Shown here piece after piece: positions 52,122-59,755 of a stretch of DNA of 59,755 nucleotides; within the stretch, counting starts at the first letter, position 1, and each line of letters opens with the position of its first letter. The DNA comes from Streptomyces sp. ISL-66 (GTDB lineage Bacteria; Actinomycetota; Actinomycetes; Streptomycetales; Streptomycetaceae): the NCBI RefSeq assembly GCF_018614135.1, contig NZ_JAGGOW010000070.1, positions 1 to 59,755 of the forward strand. Reading direction: 5' to 3'. The notes below the pieces were generated by a model. The model did not search any database, was not told the DNA's origin, and saw only the letters and a program-made list of their open reading frames with translations. Both the position numbers and the translations under genes were made by a program.

Positions 52122-52742
52122 TCAGGCCACCCGCAGCGGCCGGATCGTCTCTTCGCGGACCCGCGCCGAGGCCGACAGTTTCGCCAGCCGGTCCGGATAG
52201 CCCACGCCGCCGCGCACGCGCGCACAGGCGCCGGCGTCCAGCCACCACAGCAGGCCCGTGTAGAGGCGGGGGTCGACGGCCGAGCGGAGCAGGTCGCTCC
52301 CGCCGAAACCGGCGTCCGGCACGCACTGCCCCACCAGGGACCCGAAGTCGAGCTCGAAGCGCTCCGGCTCGCCGTCGAGGACGGCGTGGACGAGCACGAC
52401 GTGCGCCGCGTCCGCGAACTTGCCCCGTACGGTCATCCGCCCGACGGTGACCATCAGTTCCGACGAGGTGGCCGTCTCGGGGCCGAGGCCCCGTAAGAAC
52501 GCCATCGACTCGCCGACCTCGTGCCCGGCCTGGACGAGGCGGTCCAGCGAGCTCCACCGGTCGAGGTGCACGTAGCTGCCGGGGCGGTCCGCGCAGGCGG
52601 CCGTCACCAGCGCCTCCAGGCCCTTGGCGGACTCCCGCCGGCGGGCGTAGGCGACGAGCTCGCGTTCGAACGAGGCGGGATCGAGGCTCGTGGTCAGCCG
52701 TTCGACCACCGTCACCTGTCGGCCGCGCTCTCGCTCTGACAT
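52122..52742 (-). CDS. Tandem ABM (antibiotic biosynthesis monooxygenase)-like protein
   Basis: 206 aa with two ferredoxin-like dimeric alpha-beta repeats. The first has VTAACADRPGSYVHLDRWSSLDRLVQAG, and the second AHVVLVHAVLDGEPERFELDFG... YTGLLWWLDAGACARV. ABM proteins in aromatic polyketide clusters act as cofactor-free anthrone oxygenases or as cyclase helpers. ATG 52742 follows GGAGGGG. Divergent from the small gene at 52903. Confidence 0.7.
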   Translation of the reverse strand: MSERERGRQVTVVERLTTSLDPASFERELVAYARRRESAKGLEALVTAACADRPGSYVHLDRWSSLDRLVQAGHEVGESMAFLRGLGPETATSSELMVTVGRMTVRGKFADAAHVVLVHAVLDGEPERFELDFGSLVGQCVPDAGFGGSDLLRSAVDPRLYTGLLWWLDAGACARVRGGVGYPDRLAKLSASARVREETIRPLRVA

Positions 52743-52800
52743 CGGCCGGTCCCCTCCTGCTCCTGTGTGCGGAACCTCAGTGCATGTCAGCACAGGCCGC

Positions 52801-52835
52801 TTGAGTGACGCTCGAGCGCGGGCGCACACGAGAAT
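52801..52835 (+). promoter_or_regulatory. SARP-type promoter candidate before the small gene at 52903
   Basis: TTGAGTG (52801-52807) and TCGAGCG (52812-52818), 11 bp apart, then GAGAAT (52830-52835) as a possible -10 at 11 bp rather than 8. Confidence 0.5.
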
Positions 52836-52902
52836 TGCTTGAGGCCCTGCCGAGCCGTGCGGACCACCGTGGTGCTTCCGCTCGCAAAGGAAGGGCACGA
52901 CG

Positions 52903-53136
52903 ATGTCCGCTTCGAGAACCCCCGCTCACACCTTCGCCCACATCGTGGTCCGGCGACTGCTGCTGCCCGTGTGGAACAGCCTGGTGGCCTACGGGTCCCT
53001 CTGGCTGCCGGCCGATCAGTACCGCCTTCCGTACCTCCACGGCAGGACGGCGGTGCCCAGCCCTTTGACCGAGCCGGCGCCGACCGGTGCGGGCGACGGC
53101 TTTCAGCCTGACCGGGAGACCTTGAGGGTCTCTTGA
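52903..53136 (+). CDS. Small hypothetical protein, 77 aa
   Basis: 77 aa, beginning MSASRTPAHTFAHIVVRRLL, with an amphipathic N-terminal half and a Pro-rich C-terminus. AAGGAAGG at 52887-52894 is a good ribosome site and a SARP-like promoter lies upstream. Codon use is Streptomyces-like in the first half and weaker near the end, where it runs into the promoter of the dehydrogenase gene. No family recognised; could also be a leader ORF. Confidence 0.5.
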   Translation: MSASRTPAHTFAHIVVRRLLLPVWNSLVAYGSLWLPADQYRLPYLHGRTAVPSPLTEPAPTGAGDGFQPDRETLRVS

Positions 53137-53152
53137 GCCGCACCGGTTAAGC
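53122..53152 (+). promoter_or_regulatory. SARP-type promoter candidate before the acyl-CoA dehydrogenase
   Basis: TTGAGGG (53122-53128) and TTGAGCC (53133-53139), 11 bp apart, followed by TTAAGC (53147-53152) 7 bp later as -10. The dehydrogenase ATG is at 53191. Confidence 0.55.
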
Positions 53153-53190
53153 ACAGTCCCGTGGGCCGCACGTGAGGACGGAGAGAAGCC

Positions 53191-54933
53191 ATGACGACGG
53201 TGGCGAACAGGGCGTACTCCTCGGAGGCCGCCGTTCAGGAACGCATCGCGCAACTCGAGCACGCATTCGGGGATCTTGAGGATCCGGGCAACCCCCTGGG
53301 AGCGGAGCAGTTCCTCGCCGCCGACGACCGCGCCCGGCTGCTGCCGGCCGCGGAACGGCTCCTCGACCGGTTCGGGCTCAACGCGGAGTTCGTACCGCAG
53401 GAGCTCGGGGGCCGGCTCGACCGGCTGGACGTCCTGTCCCGGGTGCTGCGCGCGGTCTTCCGGCGCGACGCGGCCCTGGGCCTGGGCTACGGGCTGACGT
53501 CCTACATGGCCTCGGTGGTCGTATGGGCCGACGGCACGCAGGAACAGCGGCGGGACACCGCCGAACTGCTGCTGGCCGGAGGCCGGATGGCCTGCGCCTA
53601 CCCCGAGCCGCCGCAGGGCAACGACTTCCTGGCCAACCGGCTCACCGCCCGGCCGGACGGCGGGGGATACCTGCTGTCCGGCCGCAAGGAGGCCCTCAAC
53701 AGCGCGGCGTCGGCCCAGTCGCTCGTGCTCTTCGCCCACACCCTGGGCGCGGCGCAGGGAGAACTCAGCGCCTTCCTCGTGCCGGGCCCCGACAGCCCCG
53801 ACGGCGTGAACCTGGCGCTGCTGCCGCGCCGCAGGACGGTCGGCATCCGCGGCTGCGTCGTCCAGGGCCTCGAATTCGACGGGCACCGCCTGGACCCCGG
53901 CCGGCTGATCGGCAGGCCGGGCTCCGGCGCACAGCTCGCCGAACGCGCCTTCCCGCTGACCCGCAGCACCGGGCTGTCCATGTCCCTGGGCTGCGCGGAC
54001 ACCGCACTGCGCACGACGACCGCCTTCGCGCGCTCGCACCGCTCCCGCAGCCGCGCCTCCCTGCACACCGCCCGGACCCGCACCGCCCTGGTCGACGCCT
54101 TCACCGACCTGCTGATCAGCGACTGCGTCTCGCTCGTCACCACCCGGTCCGTGCACCTGCTGCCGGCCGAGTGCCGGCTGCTCGGCGCCGTCGCCAAGTA
54201 CCTGCTGCCGACCGTGCTCAACGAGGCCGTCTACGACCTCTCCATCGTGCTCGGCGCCGAGTCCTACGCGAAGAGCGGCAGTTACGGCACCTTCCAGAAG
54301 ACGGCCCGGGACCTGCCGATGATCGGCCTCGGCAGCGCGGGCACCGCCTCCAGCCGGGCGGTCATCGTCGCCCACCTGCTGCGGCTCGCGGAGTTCGACC
54401 CGGCCGCGGGCGAGGAGGCGCCCGCCGCGCTGTTCCGGCCGTTCGACGCCGACCTGCCCGGATACCGCCAGGAGGGACCCGTACCCGCCGCCGAGGGCGA
54501 CGCCCTGCTCGCCTCCCTCGGCTGGTCCGCCCGGTACGCGGCCTCGGTGGACGGAGAGCTCGGCGAGGCACTCGGGGCGGCCACCGCCGTGCTCACCGAG
54601 CAGCTGCGCACGCTCCTGGCGGCCTGCGCGGAGCTGGCCGCGCACCCCAGGGGCCGCCCGGTGAGCCCCCGGGCGTACGCCATGGCCGACCGGTACGCGC
54701 TGATCGTCGCGGGCGCCGCCTGTCTCGGGGTGTGGCGCCACCACCGGGACAGCTCCGGTTTCCTCGCCGACCCCGCCTGGGCGGCGATGGCGCTGACCCG
54801 GATCGCCGGCCGGCTGGACAAGGCCGCGGCCAGGATCCTGCCGCTCGGCGAGGAGCGGATGCTCGCCGAGGTGCTGCACCGCTTCGACGACGCCCGCAGC
54901 TACGACCTCTACTCGACCGCCATCGGCGGCTGA
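53191..54933 (+). CDS. Acyl-CoA (or acyl-ACP) dehydrogenase-like flavoprotein
   Basis: 580 aa, longer than the usual 380-400, with the acyl-CoA dehydrogenase fold. N-terminal helical domain, middle domain ACAYPEPPQGNDFLANRLTA and LSGRKEALNSAASAQSLVLFAHT, and a C-terminal helical domain with an additional about 180 residues. The catalytic Glu is not obvious. Coupled downstream to a free ACP, PPTase and thioesterase. Likely introduces an alpha,beta double bond into an ACP-bound acyl chain loaded by the FAAL, or acts as a hydroxylase of the same fold. Confidence 0.85.
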   Translation: MTTVANRAYSSEAAVQERIAQLEHAFGDLEDPGNPLGAEQFLAADDRARLLPAAERLLDRFGLNAEFVPQELGGRLDRLDVLSRVLRAVFRRDAALGLGYGLTSYMASVVVWADGTQEQRRDTAELLLAGGRMACAYPEPPQGNDFLANRLTARPDGGGYLLSGRKEALNSAASAQSLVLFAHTLGAAQGELSAFLVPGPDSPDGVNLALLPRRRTVGIRGCVVQGLEFDGHRLDPGRLIGRPGSGAQLAERAFPLTRSTGLSMSLGCADTALRTTTAFARSHRSRSRASLHTARTRTALVDAFTDLLISDCVSLVTTRSVHLLPAECRLLGAVAKYLLPTVLNEAVYDLSIVLGAESYAKSGSYGTFQKTARDLPMIGLGSAGTASSRAVIVAHLLRLAEFDPAAGEEAPAALFRPFDADLPGYRQEGPVPAAEGDALLASLGWSARYAASVDGELGEALGAATAVLTEQLRTLLAACAELAAHPRGRPVSPRAYAMADRYALIVAGAACLGVWRHHRDSSGFLADPAWAAMALTRIAGRLDKAAARILPLGEERMLAEVLHRFDDARSYDLYSTAIGG

Positions 54934-54966
54934 ACGGACCTGCTCCCTACCTTCCGGAGAGACGAC

Positions 54967-55236
54967 ATGAGCAATCCCGCAGTGGAGCAAGCGGTGTGGG
55001 AAGAGATCGAACGGGTGCTGGGACAAGCGTCGTCCGCGCGGCCGGCCGTCCTCGACCCGCACCTCCAGGACGACCTGGGCCTGGATTCGGTGATGGTGAT
55101 CGAACTCAAGTGCCGGCTGGAGCTGCGCTATCCCGCCCTGCGGGACGTGCCCCTGTCCGACGTGCTGTCCGGCGCCACGACCGTCGGCCGGCTCGCCGGA
55201 CGCGTGGAGCGCCTCGCCGGACTCGCGGCGACGTGA
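54967..55236 (+). CDS. Stand-alone acyl carrier protein 1
   Basis: 89 aa with phosphopantetheine Ser41 in DDLGLDSVMVIELKCRLE. PP-binding family, closer to modular/FAAL-associated carriers than to aromatic PKS ACPs. ATG 54967 with GGAGAG upstream; 33 bp after the dehydrogenase. Candidate substrate carrier for the dehydrogenase. The stop region overlaps a possible ATG of the PPTase gene. Confidence 0.93.
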   Translation: MSNPAVEQAVWEEIERVLGQASSARPAVLDPHLQDDLGLDSVMVIELKCRLELRYPALRDVPLSDVLSGATTVGRLAGRVERLAGLAAT

Positions 55237-55247
55237 TGGGAGGCGAG

Positions 55248-56051
55248 GTGAACCCGGTCATGCGCCCGCTGCGGCACGGGGGACCGGCGGACTCCTGGCA
55301 GCCGGTGCGCCGGGAGATGGCCGAGCGCGGCACCTGCGTCGTGTACGCCGCCGTGGACGACTGGCTGCCGGCCGACCTCGACTCCCCGGCCCTGGCCGCC
55401 GACCTCGGCCCCGACCACCGGCGGATGCGGCAGATGACCCACGCGCAGAACCGCTCCCGGTTCGTGGCCTCCCGGCTGCTGCTGAAGTCCGCGGCGAGCG
55501 CGGTGCTGGGCACGAAGCCGAGCGAGCTCGAACTCGCCTACAAGATCGGCGGACGCCCGCACCTGCGCGGCATCGACCAGCTGGACATCAGCCTCAGCCA
55601 CACCGAAGGACTGCTGGTGGTGGGCCTGAGCCGGTTCGGCCGGATCGGAGTGGACACCGAGTCCGAGGACCGCCGGATGCTCGGCCTCGGCACCGAGCGC
55701 CAGGTGTGCACCCCGTACGAACTGGAGGCCCTGGAGCAGGTGCCCGAAGACCAGCGCAACCGGGAACTGGTGCGCCTGTGGACGCTGAAGGAGGCCTACA
55801 GCAAGGCCATCGGCCAGGGGCTGCGCTTCCGGTTCACCGAATTCGGCTTCGGGCCGCGTGATCAGCGCGTACGGATGCTCCGGCCCGACGGCACACCGGG
55901 CACCGGATGGGAATGGTCCTTCCACAGCTGGCAGACGGTGGAGTCCTACACGGTCAGCGCCGCGCTGTACGACCCGGGCTTCGACGCCCGCAGCGGATCC
56001 AGTGGCGTGCTACCCCTGCTGCCGGTGCTCGCCGACCCGCGCTCCAGCTGA
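55248..56051 (+). CDS. Sfp-type 4'-phosphopantetheinyl transferase
   Basis: 267 aa. Activates apo-ACPs by adding phosphopantetheine from CoA. Motifs: ASRLLLKSAA (P1a-like), ISLSHTEGLLVVGLS (P1), RIGVDTESEDRR (P2, acidic metal site), and LWTLKEAYSKAIGQGL (P3). GTG 55248 is chosen because GGGAGG lies just upstream (55238-55243); an ATG at 55236 overlapping the ACP stop (TGATG) is possible. Expected to serve the three carrier proteins of this window and any in the adjoining PKS. Confidence 0.93.
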   Translation: MNPVMRPLRHGGPADSWQPVRREMAERGTCVVYAAVDDWLPADLDSPALAADLGPDHRRMRQMTHAQNRSRFVASRLLLKSAASAVLGTKPSELELAYKIGGRPHLRGIDQLDISLSHTEGLLVVGLSRFGRIGVDTESEDRRMLGLGTERQVCTPYELEALEQVPEDQRNRELVRLWTLKEAYSKAIGQGLRFRFTEFGFGPRDQRVRMLRPDGTPGTGWEWSFHSWQTVESYTVSAALYDPGFDARSGSSGVLPLLPVLADPRSS

Positions 56052-56133
56052 AGTTGAGCCCCGGGCGAGGTGGGGCGGTGACTCTCTGATCCCGCACCTG
56101 ACCACGGGGGTCATCTACGGAAGGGGAGTCCGG

Positions 56134-56928
56134 GTGCATCGTTATCTCGCGGTACGTCCGCCGGCCGGTCCGGCCGGAATCCGGCTGTTCTGCTTCCACC
56201 ACGCGGGTGCGGGTGCCATGAGCTTCGCCGGATGGCGGCGCTCCGTCGGACCGGGCGTGAGCGTACTGCCCGTACGGCTGCCCGGCCGGGAATCCCGGCT
56301 GCGGGAAGCCCGGATCACCGACGGCGACCAGCTGGTCCGGGAACTGACCGACGACCTCGGGGAACTCCTCGACGGGCCCGAACCCTACGCCTTCTACGGG
56401 CACAGCCTCGGCGCGATGGTCGCCTACCGGTTCGCGGAGCACCTCGTGCGCACCGGCCGCCGGCCTCCCCTGATGGTGATGGCGGGCGCCAGCCCCGCGC
56501 CCCAGCTCCCGTCCGCCGTCCTCGACGGTCCCGGCGCCCTGCTCCCGGACGCCCCGGACGAGGAACTCCTCAAGGGACTCGGGGACGAGGACAGCTTGCC
56601 CGCGCAGCTGCTCGAGCGCCCCGGCTGGCTCGCCCTGACCCTGGACACACTGCGGGCCGACCTGCGCCTCGCCCGCAGTCTGCGGTCCGCCCCGATGGTT
56701 GCGCTGCCCTGCCCCGTGGCGGCCTTCGCCGGAGCCGACGACCAGCTGGTCTCCCCGGCCGAGGTCGCCGCCTGGGAGCACTGCACGACGGCGGGGTTCC
56801 GGCTGTGGACCCTGCCCGGGGCCCACTTCTTCGTACGCGGGGCGGAACTGCCCCGGCGCGTCGGGGAGGCGCTGAACGTCGAATCGGTGTTCGCCGGAGC
56901 TCCGCCGCTTCCGCCGGTGGCGGGCTGA
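56134..56928 (+). CDS. Type II thioesterase
   Basis: 264 aa alpha/beta hydrolase. FCFHHAGAGAMSF (oxyanion region), nucleophile Ser91 in GHSLGAM, Asp in AGADDQLVSP and His in GAHFFVRG. Editing thioesterase that clears stalled acyl groups from carrier proteins. GTG 56134 with AAGGGGAG upstream. 82 bp after the PPTase. Confidence 0.93.
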   Translation: MHRYLAVRPPAGPAGIRLFCFHHAGAGAMSFAGWRRSVGPGVSVLPVRLPGRESRLREARITDGDQLVRELTDDLGELLDGPEPYAFYGHSLGAMVAYRFAEHLVRTGRRPPLMVMAGASPAPQLPSAVLDGPGALLPDAPDEELLKGLGDEDSLPAQLLERPGWLALTLDTLRADLRLARSLRSAPMVALPCPVAAFAGADDQLVSPAEVAAWEHCTTAGFRLWTLPGAHFFVRGAELPRRVGEALNVESVFAGAPPLPPVAG

Positions 56929-56979
56929 GCCGTGCCCGCGGCGAGCCGGACACCCCAACCACAAGGAGTTGTTCAAGGC

Positions 56980-57828
56980 ATGGACATCAGCGTGCTCGGG
57001 CCGTTCCGAGCCATCCAGTCCGGTGTTCCCCTCCACCTGACGGCCGTCAAGCCGCGCAAGGTGTTCGCGCTGCTCGCCCTCCAGGCCGACCAGGTCGTCT
57101 CGGTGGCCTCGCTGGTCGAAGAGGTGTGGGGCGAGAGTCCGCCGCGCAGCGTGCAGACCACCCTGCAGACGTACATCCTGCAGATCCGCCACCTCATCGG
57201 CGCGGCGCTGGCCGAGGAGCCGGCCGGCGCCGGACTGCCCCGCGGCGCCAAGAGCGTCCTGATCACCGAACCGGGCGGGTACCGCCTGGACACCCAGGGC
57301 GGACTCATCGACGCCCAGGAGTTCGACGCCCTGTCCTCGGCCGGCCACCGCGCCCTGGACCAGGGCGACTGGGTCGGCTCCTCCGCGTACTTCGGCCGGG
57401 CGCTGTCCCTGTGGCACGGCCGGGCGCTGGCCGACGTCCAGTGCGGCGTGCTCCTCGAAGTGGAGGCCACCCGGCTCGACGAGTCGCGCATGAGCGTGCT
57501 TCACCGTCGAATCGAGGCAGACCTGAGGCTCGGCCGCCACCATGAGCTCATCGGCGAACTGTCCGGGCTCGCGGCCCGGCACCCCATGCACGAGGCCCTG
57601 CACGAGCAGCTGATGCTCGCGCTGTACCGGGCCGGGCGGCGCAGTGACGCCCTGGTGGTCTACCGACAGCTGCGCGCCTCGCTCAACCAGACTCTGGGGC
57701 TCGACCCCTCACCCAGCATCGAGTTCCTGCACCGCGCGGTTCTCGACTCCTCGCCACAGCTCGACCTGGAGGGAACCCCGGCACTGTTCGGTGTCTCGGG
57801 CATCCCGCTGCTGGCAAGGGCCAACTGA
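56980..57828 (+). CDS. SARP-family transcriptional activator 3
   Basis: 282 aa: winged helix (MDISVLGPFRAIQSGVPLHL, AVKPRKVFALLALQADQVV, TTLQTYILQIRHLIG) and activation domain. More like SARP 2 than SARP 1, as the shared TLQTYILQ block shows. ATG 56980; AAGGAG is 12 nt upstream, with a nearer AAGG. It sits inside the operon between thioesterase and ACP, so it may self-amplify with the operon. Confidence 0.93.
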   Translation: MDISVLGPFRAIQSGVPLHLTAVKPRKVFALLALQADQVVSVASLVEEVWGESPPRSVQTTLQTYILQIRHLIGAALAEEPAGAGLPRGAKSVLITEPGGYRLDTQGGLIDAQEFDALSSAGHRALDQGDWVGSSAYFGRALSLWHGRALADVQCGVLLEVEATRLDESRMSVLHRRIEADLRLGRHHELIGELSGLAARHPMHEALHEQLMLALYRAGRRSDALVVYRQLRASLNQTLGLDPSPSIEFLHRAVLDSSPQLDLEGTPALFGVSGIPLLARAN

Positions 57829-57848
57829 TTCTCCTGAGAGGAAGCATC

Positions 57849-58118
57849 GTGAGCGACATATCCCTTTCCGAGCTCGGTGAGCTGCTGCTCGAGTGCGTCG
57901 GAGCGCCGGAGGAGGGCATGGCCTTCGAGGGCGACGAAGCCCTGGACACGCCGTTCCTCGAGTTCGGCTACGACTCCCTCGCCCTGCTCCAGGTCACCAG
58001 CGTGATCAACCGTACGTACGGGATCGTGCTGAACGACGACGCGGTGGCGGAGGCGGAGACCCCGCGCCTGCTGCTCGCCCTGATCAGTACGGCTCCCCGT
58101 GCCGGAGCCGTTCGGTGA
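57849..58118 (+). CDS. Acyl carrier protein 2, aromatic PKS type
   Basis: 89 aa. Attachment Ser43 in PFLEFGYDSLALLQVTS, close to the F-x-x-L-G-Y-D-S-L-A-L-L-E pattern of minimal type II PKS ACPs. GTG 57849, GAGAGGAAG upstream. Its TGA overlaps the GTG of the ketoreductase (GTGA). Likely the ACP of a type II PKS whose KS/CLF lie beyond the right edge. Confidence 0.93.
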   Translation: MSDISLSELGELLLECVGAPEEGMAFEGDEALDTPFLEFGYDSLALLQVTSVINRTYGIVLNDDAVAEAETPRLLLALISTAPRAGAVR

Positions 58119-58858
58119 CCGAGCCCGCTCCGTCCGTGGGCCGCCGGGTCGTCGTCACGGGCGGCACCCGCGGCATCGGCCGGGCGACGGCGCTCGCTTT
58201 CGCCAAGACCGGTGCCCGGATCGTCGTCAGCTACCGCAGCGACGCCGAGCGGGCCAAGTCCCTGGCCGCGGAAGTGGAAGCGGCCGGCGGCGAGGCGGAA
58301 ACCGTCCAGGCCGACCTGACCACCCGCGAGGGCGCCCGGCTGCTGGCCACCACGGCCGCCGAGTGGCTCGGGGGCATCGACGTCCTGGTCAACAACCTCG
58401 GCGTCGACGGCCACGTCCCCTTCGGCAAGCTCTCCGAGGAGGAGTGGCACCGGGTCCTGGACCACAACGCCACCTCGGCCTACCTGGTCACCCAGTCCGT
58501 CCTCGACGCCCTCGCCCCGGGCGCCTCGGTGGTCAACATCGGCGCCTCGGTGGCCCTGCGCGGCCGCCCGATGGGAGTGCACTACAGCACCTCCAAGGCC
58601 GCGCTGGTCGGTTTCACGCGCGCGCTCGCCAAGGAGCTCGGCCCGCGCGGGATCAGGGTCAACCTGGTGGCGCCCGGGGTCACCGAGACCGAACCGGGCG
58701 CGGGCCTGCCGCCGCAGCTGGCGGCCAAGCTGACCGCGCTGACCGCCCTGGGGCGCCTCGGCACCCCCGAGGACGTCGCCGGTGCGGTGCTCTACCTCGC
58801 CGGGGAGAGCGCCGCGTACGTCACCGGCACCACGATCGAAGTCGACGGAGGAATCTGA
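58115..58858 (+). CDS. Ketoreductase, FabG-like SDR of type II PKS
   Basis: 247 aa. TGGTRGIGRA (15-24), NNLG, catalytic Ser in NIGASVAL, Tyr/Lys in HYSTSKAAL, C-terminus TGTTIEVDGGI. Probably reduces a keto group of the nascent or cyclised polyketide. GTG start overlaps the ACP stop, and its own TGA overlaps the next ATG (TGATG), so ACP, KR and the following genes are translationally coupled. Confidence 0.93.
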   Translation: MTEPAPSVGRRVVVTGGTRGIGRATALAFAKTGARIVVSYRSDAERAKSLAAEVEAAGGEAETVQADLTTREGARLLATTAAEWLGGIDVLVNNLGVDGHVPFGKLSEEEWHRVLDHNATSAYLVTQSVLDALAPGASVVNIGASVALRGRPMGVHYSTSKAALVGFTRALAKELGPRGIRVNLVAPGVTETEPGAGLPPQLAAKLTALTALGRLGTPEDVAGAVLYLAGESAAYVTGTTIEVDGGI

Positions 58859-59247
58859 TGCCCTACGCAGCCATCACGTACAAGGTCAAGCCCGGCTTCG
58901 AGGACGAGATCGCCGAGATCTTCGCCGCGTTCGAGCGGGTCAGCACCCCGGAGTTCGCCGGCGACGGCGGCGACCCGGCCGGCCGGCTGCTCGGCACCGG
59001 CGTCTTCGTGAAGGACGACAACATCGTGCGCGTCATCCACTACGAGGGAGACTTCGCGGCGGTCGGCAAGCACATGGCCGCCCAGAAGGGCGTCCACATC
59101 CTCGAGGACAAGCTGGCCCCGTACCTCGCGGAGCAGCGGGACACCACCACGCCGGAGGGCTTCGCGGAGTACTTCCGCAACGCCATCATGCGCAGCGTCC
59201 AGCAGCTCACCGTGGACACCCACCCCGTGGGGGCCCCGTCGTCATGA
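58858..59247 (+). CDS. SchA/CurD-like domain protein
   Basis: 129 aa. YKVKPGFEDEIAEIFAAFERV and RLLGTGVFVKDDNIVRVIHYEGDF match the SchA/CurD family found beside spore-pigment and pentangular polyketide genes, thought to help cyclisation or oxidation. C-terminal QKGVHILEDKLAPYLAEQRDTTTPEGFAEYF. Its presence is a good marker that an aromatic PKS follows. Stop overlaps the next ATG (ATGA). Confidence 0.88.
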   Translation: MPYAAITYKVKPGFEDEIAEIFAAFERVSTPEFAGDGGDPAGRLLGTGVFVKDDNIVRVIHYEGDFAAVGKHMAAQKGVHILEDKLAPYLAEQRDTTTPEGFAEYFRNAIMRSVQQLTVDTHPVGAPSS

Positions 59248-59696
59248 ACCAGGTCCTGGGTGTCGTGGCCCTGCTCGGCAGCGGCGTCACCGCGGGAGTC
59301 CTGTTCGCCGTCGCGCTGAGCGTCCTTCCGGCGCTCTTCGCGATGGAGACGGGCACCTACGTCTACGCGCACAAACTGCTGGGCCGGAACTGGGACCCCA
59401 CGATGCCGGTCATCGTGCTGAGCAGCACCCTGGTCAACGGAGTGCTGGCGGTGACCGTCAGCGGTACCGGGCGGCCGCTCTTCGCGGCCTCGGCGGTGCT
59501 GCTGCTGGGCGTCTCCGGGGTGTCCCACCTGTGCAACGTGCCGATCAACCGCCGGGTCAAGGCGATCACCGATCCCGCGGTCATACCCGCCGACTGGGAG
59601 GATCCCCGCCCGCTCTGGCGCAAATTCCACTACCTGCGCACCGTCCTGTCGGTCGTGGCGCTGGTGTTCACCGCGGCGGGAGTCGCGGCGATCTGA
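59244..59696 (+). CDS. DUF1772 membrane protein, anthrone oxygenase-like
   Basis: 150 aa with four hydrophobic helices. Conserved DUF1772 features are visible: NWDPTMP between helices 1 and 2, and NVPINRRVKAI followed by DWEDPRPLWRKFHYLRT. The family includes fungal anthrone oxygenases (HypC/AgnL2-like) and bacterial members in aromatic polyketide clusters. Likely oxidises an anthrone-type CH2 to a quinone carbonyl. The last gene in the window; only 59 bp of GC-rich repeats follow. Confidence 0.88.
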   Translation: MNQVLGVVALLGSGVTAGVLFAVALSVLPALFAMETGTYVYAHKLLGRNWDPTMPVIVLSSTLVNGVLAVTVSGTGRPLFAASAVLLLGVSGVSHLCNVPINRRVKAITDPAVIPADWEDPRPLWRKFHYLRTVLSVVALVFTAAGVAAI

Positions 59697-59755
59697 GAAC
59701 GGCGACGAACCGAGAACGGCGGCGACCGCTGAACGGCGACGGCGCGGCGGCCGCG

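Noticed and set aside
1..59755. tRNA, rRNA, IS or phage elements
   Set aside because: No cloverleaf, rRNA core, transposase or integrase motif was recognised while reading; weak or diverged copies could be missed by eye.

Overview
The window reads as high-GC actinobacterial, almost certainly Streptomyces, DNA. Evidence: GC-rich third codon positions, GTG/TTG starts, SARP and gamma-butyrolactone-type regulators, rare TTA (bldA) codons, and a MetK N-terminus of Streptomyces type. Nearly all of it is one large secondary-metabolite locus that continues past the right edge. No rRNA, tRNA, CRISPR or IS element was seen.

Layout. (A) 1-6873, minus strand: metK (cut by the left edge), a CreD-type nitrosuccinate lyase, a CreE-type aspartate N-oxygenase, an O-methyltransferase and an ANL ligase that may be a CreM-type diazotase. 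This is a nitrous acid/diazo module. (B) 7066-21186: class A flavin monooxygenase, SARP, drug exporter, SDR, cupin, second exporter, two Tat-exported bicovalent flavin oxidases, catechol-type O-methyltransferase, and a flavin reductase/HpaB hydroxylase pair. (C) 21260-25511: a less cluster-like patch with HAD hydrolase, XRE/TPR regulator, small hypotheticals and a methyltransferase. (D) 25631-30049, minus strand: griI, griH, a second ANL ligase and a degenerate Ada/AraC protein, all tightly coupled. GriI/GriH make 3-amino-4-hydroxybenzoate (3,4-AHBA). (E) 30220-36744: second class A monooxygenase, AfsA-like butenolide synthase, two ArpA-like receptors, SDR, atypical OmpR-type regulator, ArsR repressor. 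(F) 37338-42728: an unusual acyltransferase/pseudo-acyltransferase/kinase fusion and an acyl-CoA carboxylase beta subunit. (G) 42820-48422: SARP, a RiPP precursor plus fused E1-YcaO cyclodehydratase, and a two-component system. (H) 48518-59696: FAAL, ACP-AT didomain with a missing nucleophile, carboxylase epsilon subunit, tandem-ABM protein, acyl-CoA dehydrogenase, ACP, Sfp-type PPTase, type II thioesterase, SARP, second ACP, ketoreductase, SchA/CurD-like protein and a DUF1772 anthrone-oxygenase-like protein. The last five genes look like the start of an aromatic type II PKS operon. KS/CLF genes are not in the window.

How it may fit together (inference). GriI/GriH make 3,4-AHBA and CreE/CreD make nitrite from aspartate. 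HpaB, methyltransferases and one ANL enzyme could turn the aminophenol into a methoxy/diazo unit as in cremeomycin. The second ANL enzyme, FAAL, stand-alone ACPs, acyl-CoA dehydrogenase and carboxylase subunits would supply acyl starters or extenders to an aromatic PKS. Regulation is unusually dense: three SARPs, an AfsA/receptor pair, an atypical response regulator, an ArsR repressor with two matching palindromes, and a TTA-containing sensor kinase. SARP-like heptamer repeats lie before the FAAL, carboxylase, dehydrogenase and AT-kinase genes. The product cannot be named from sequence alone.
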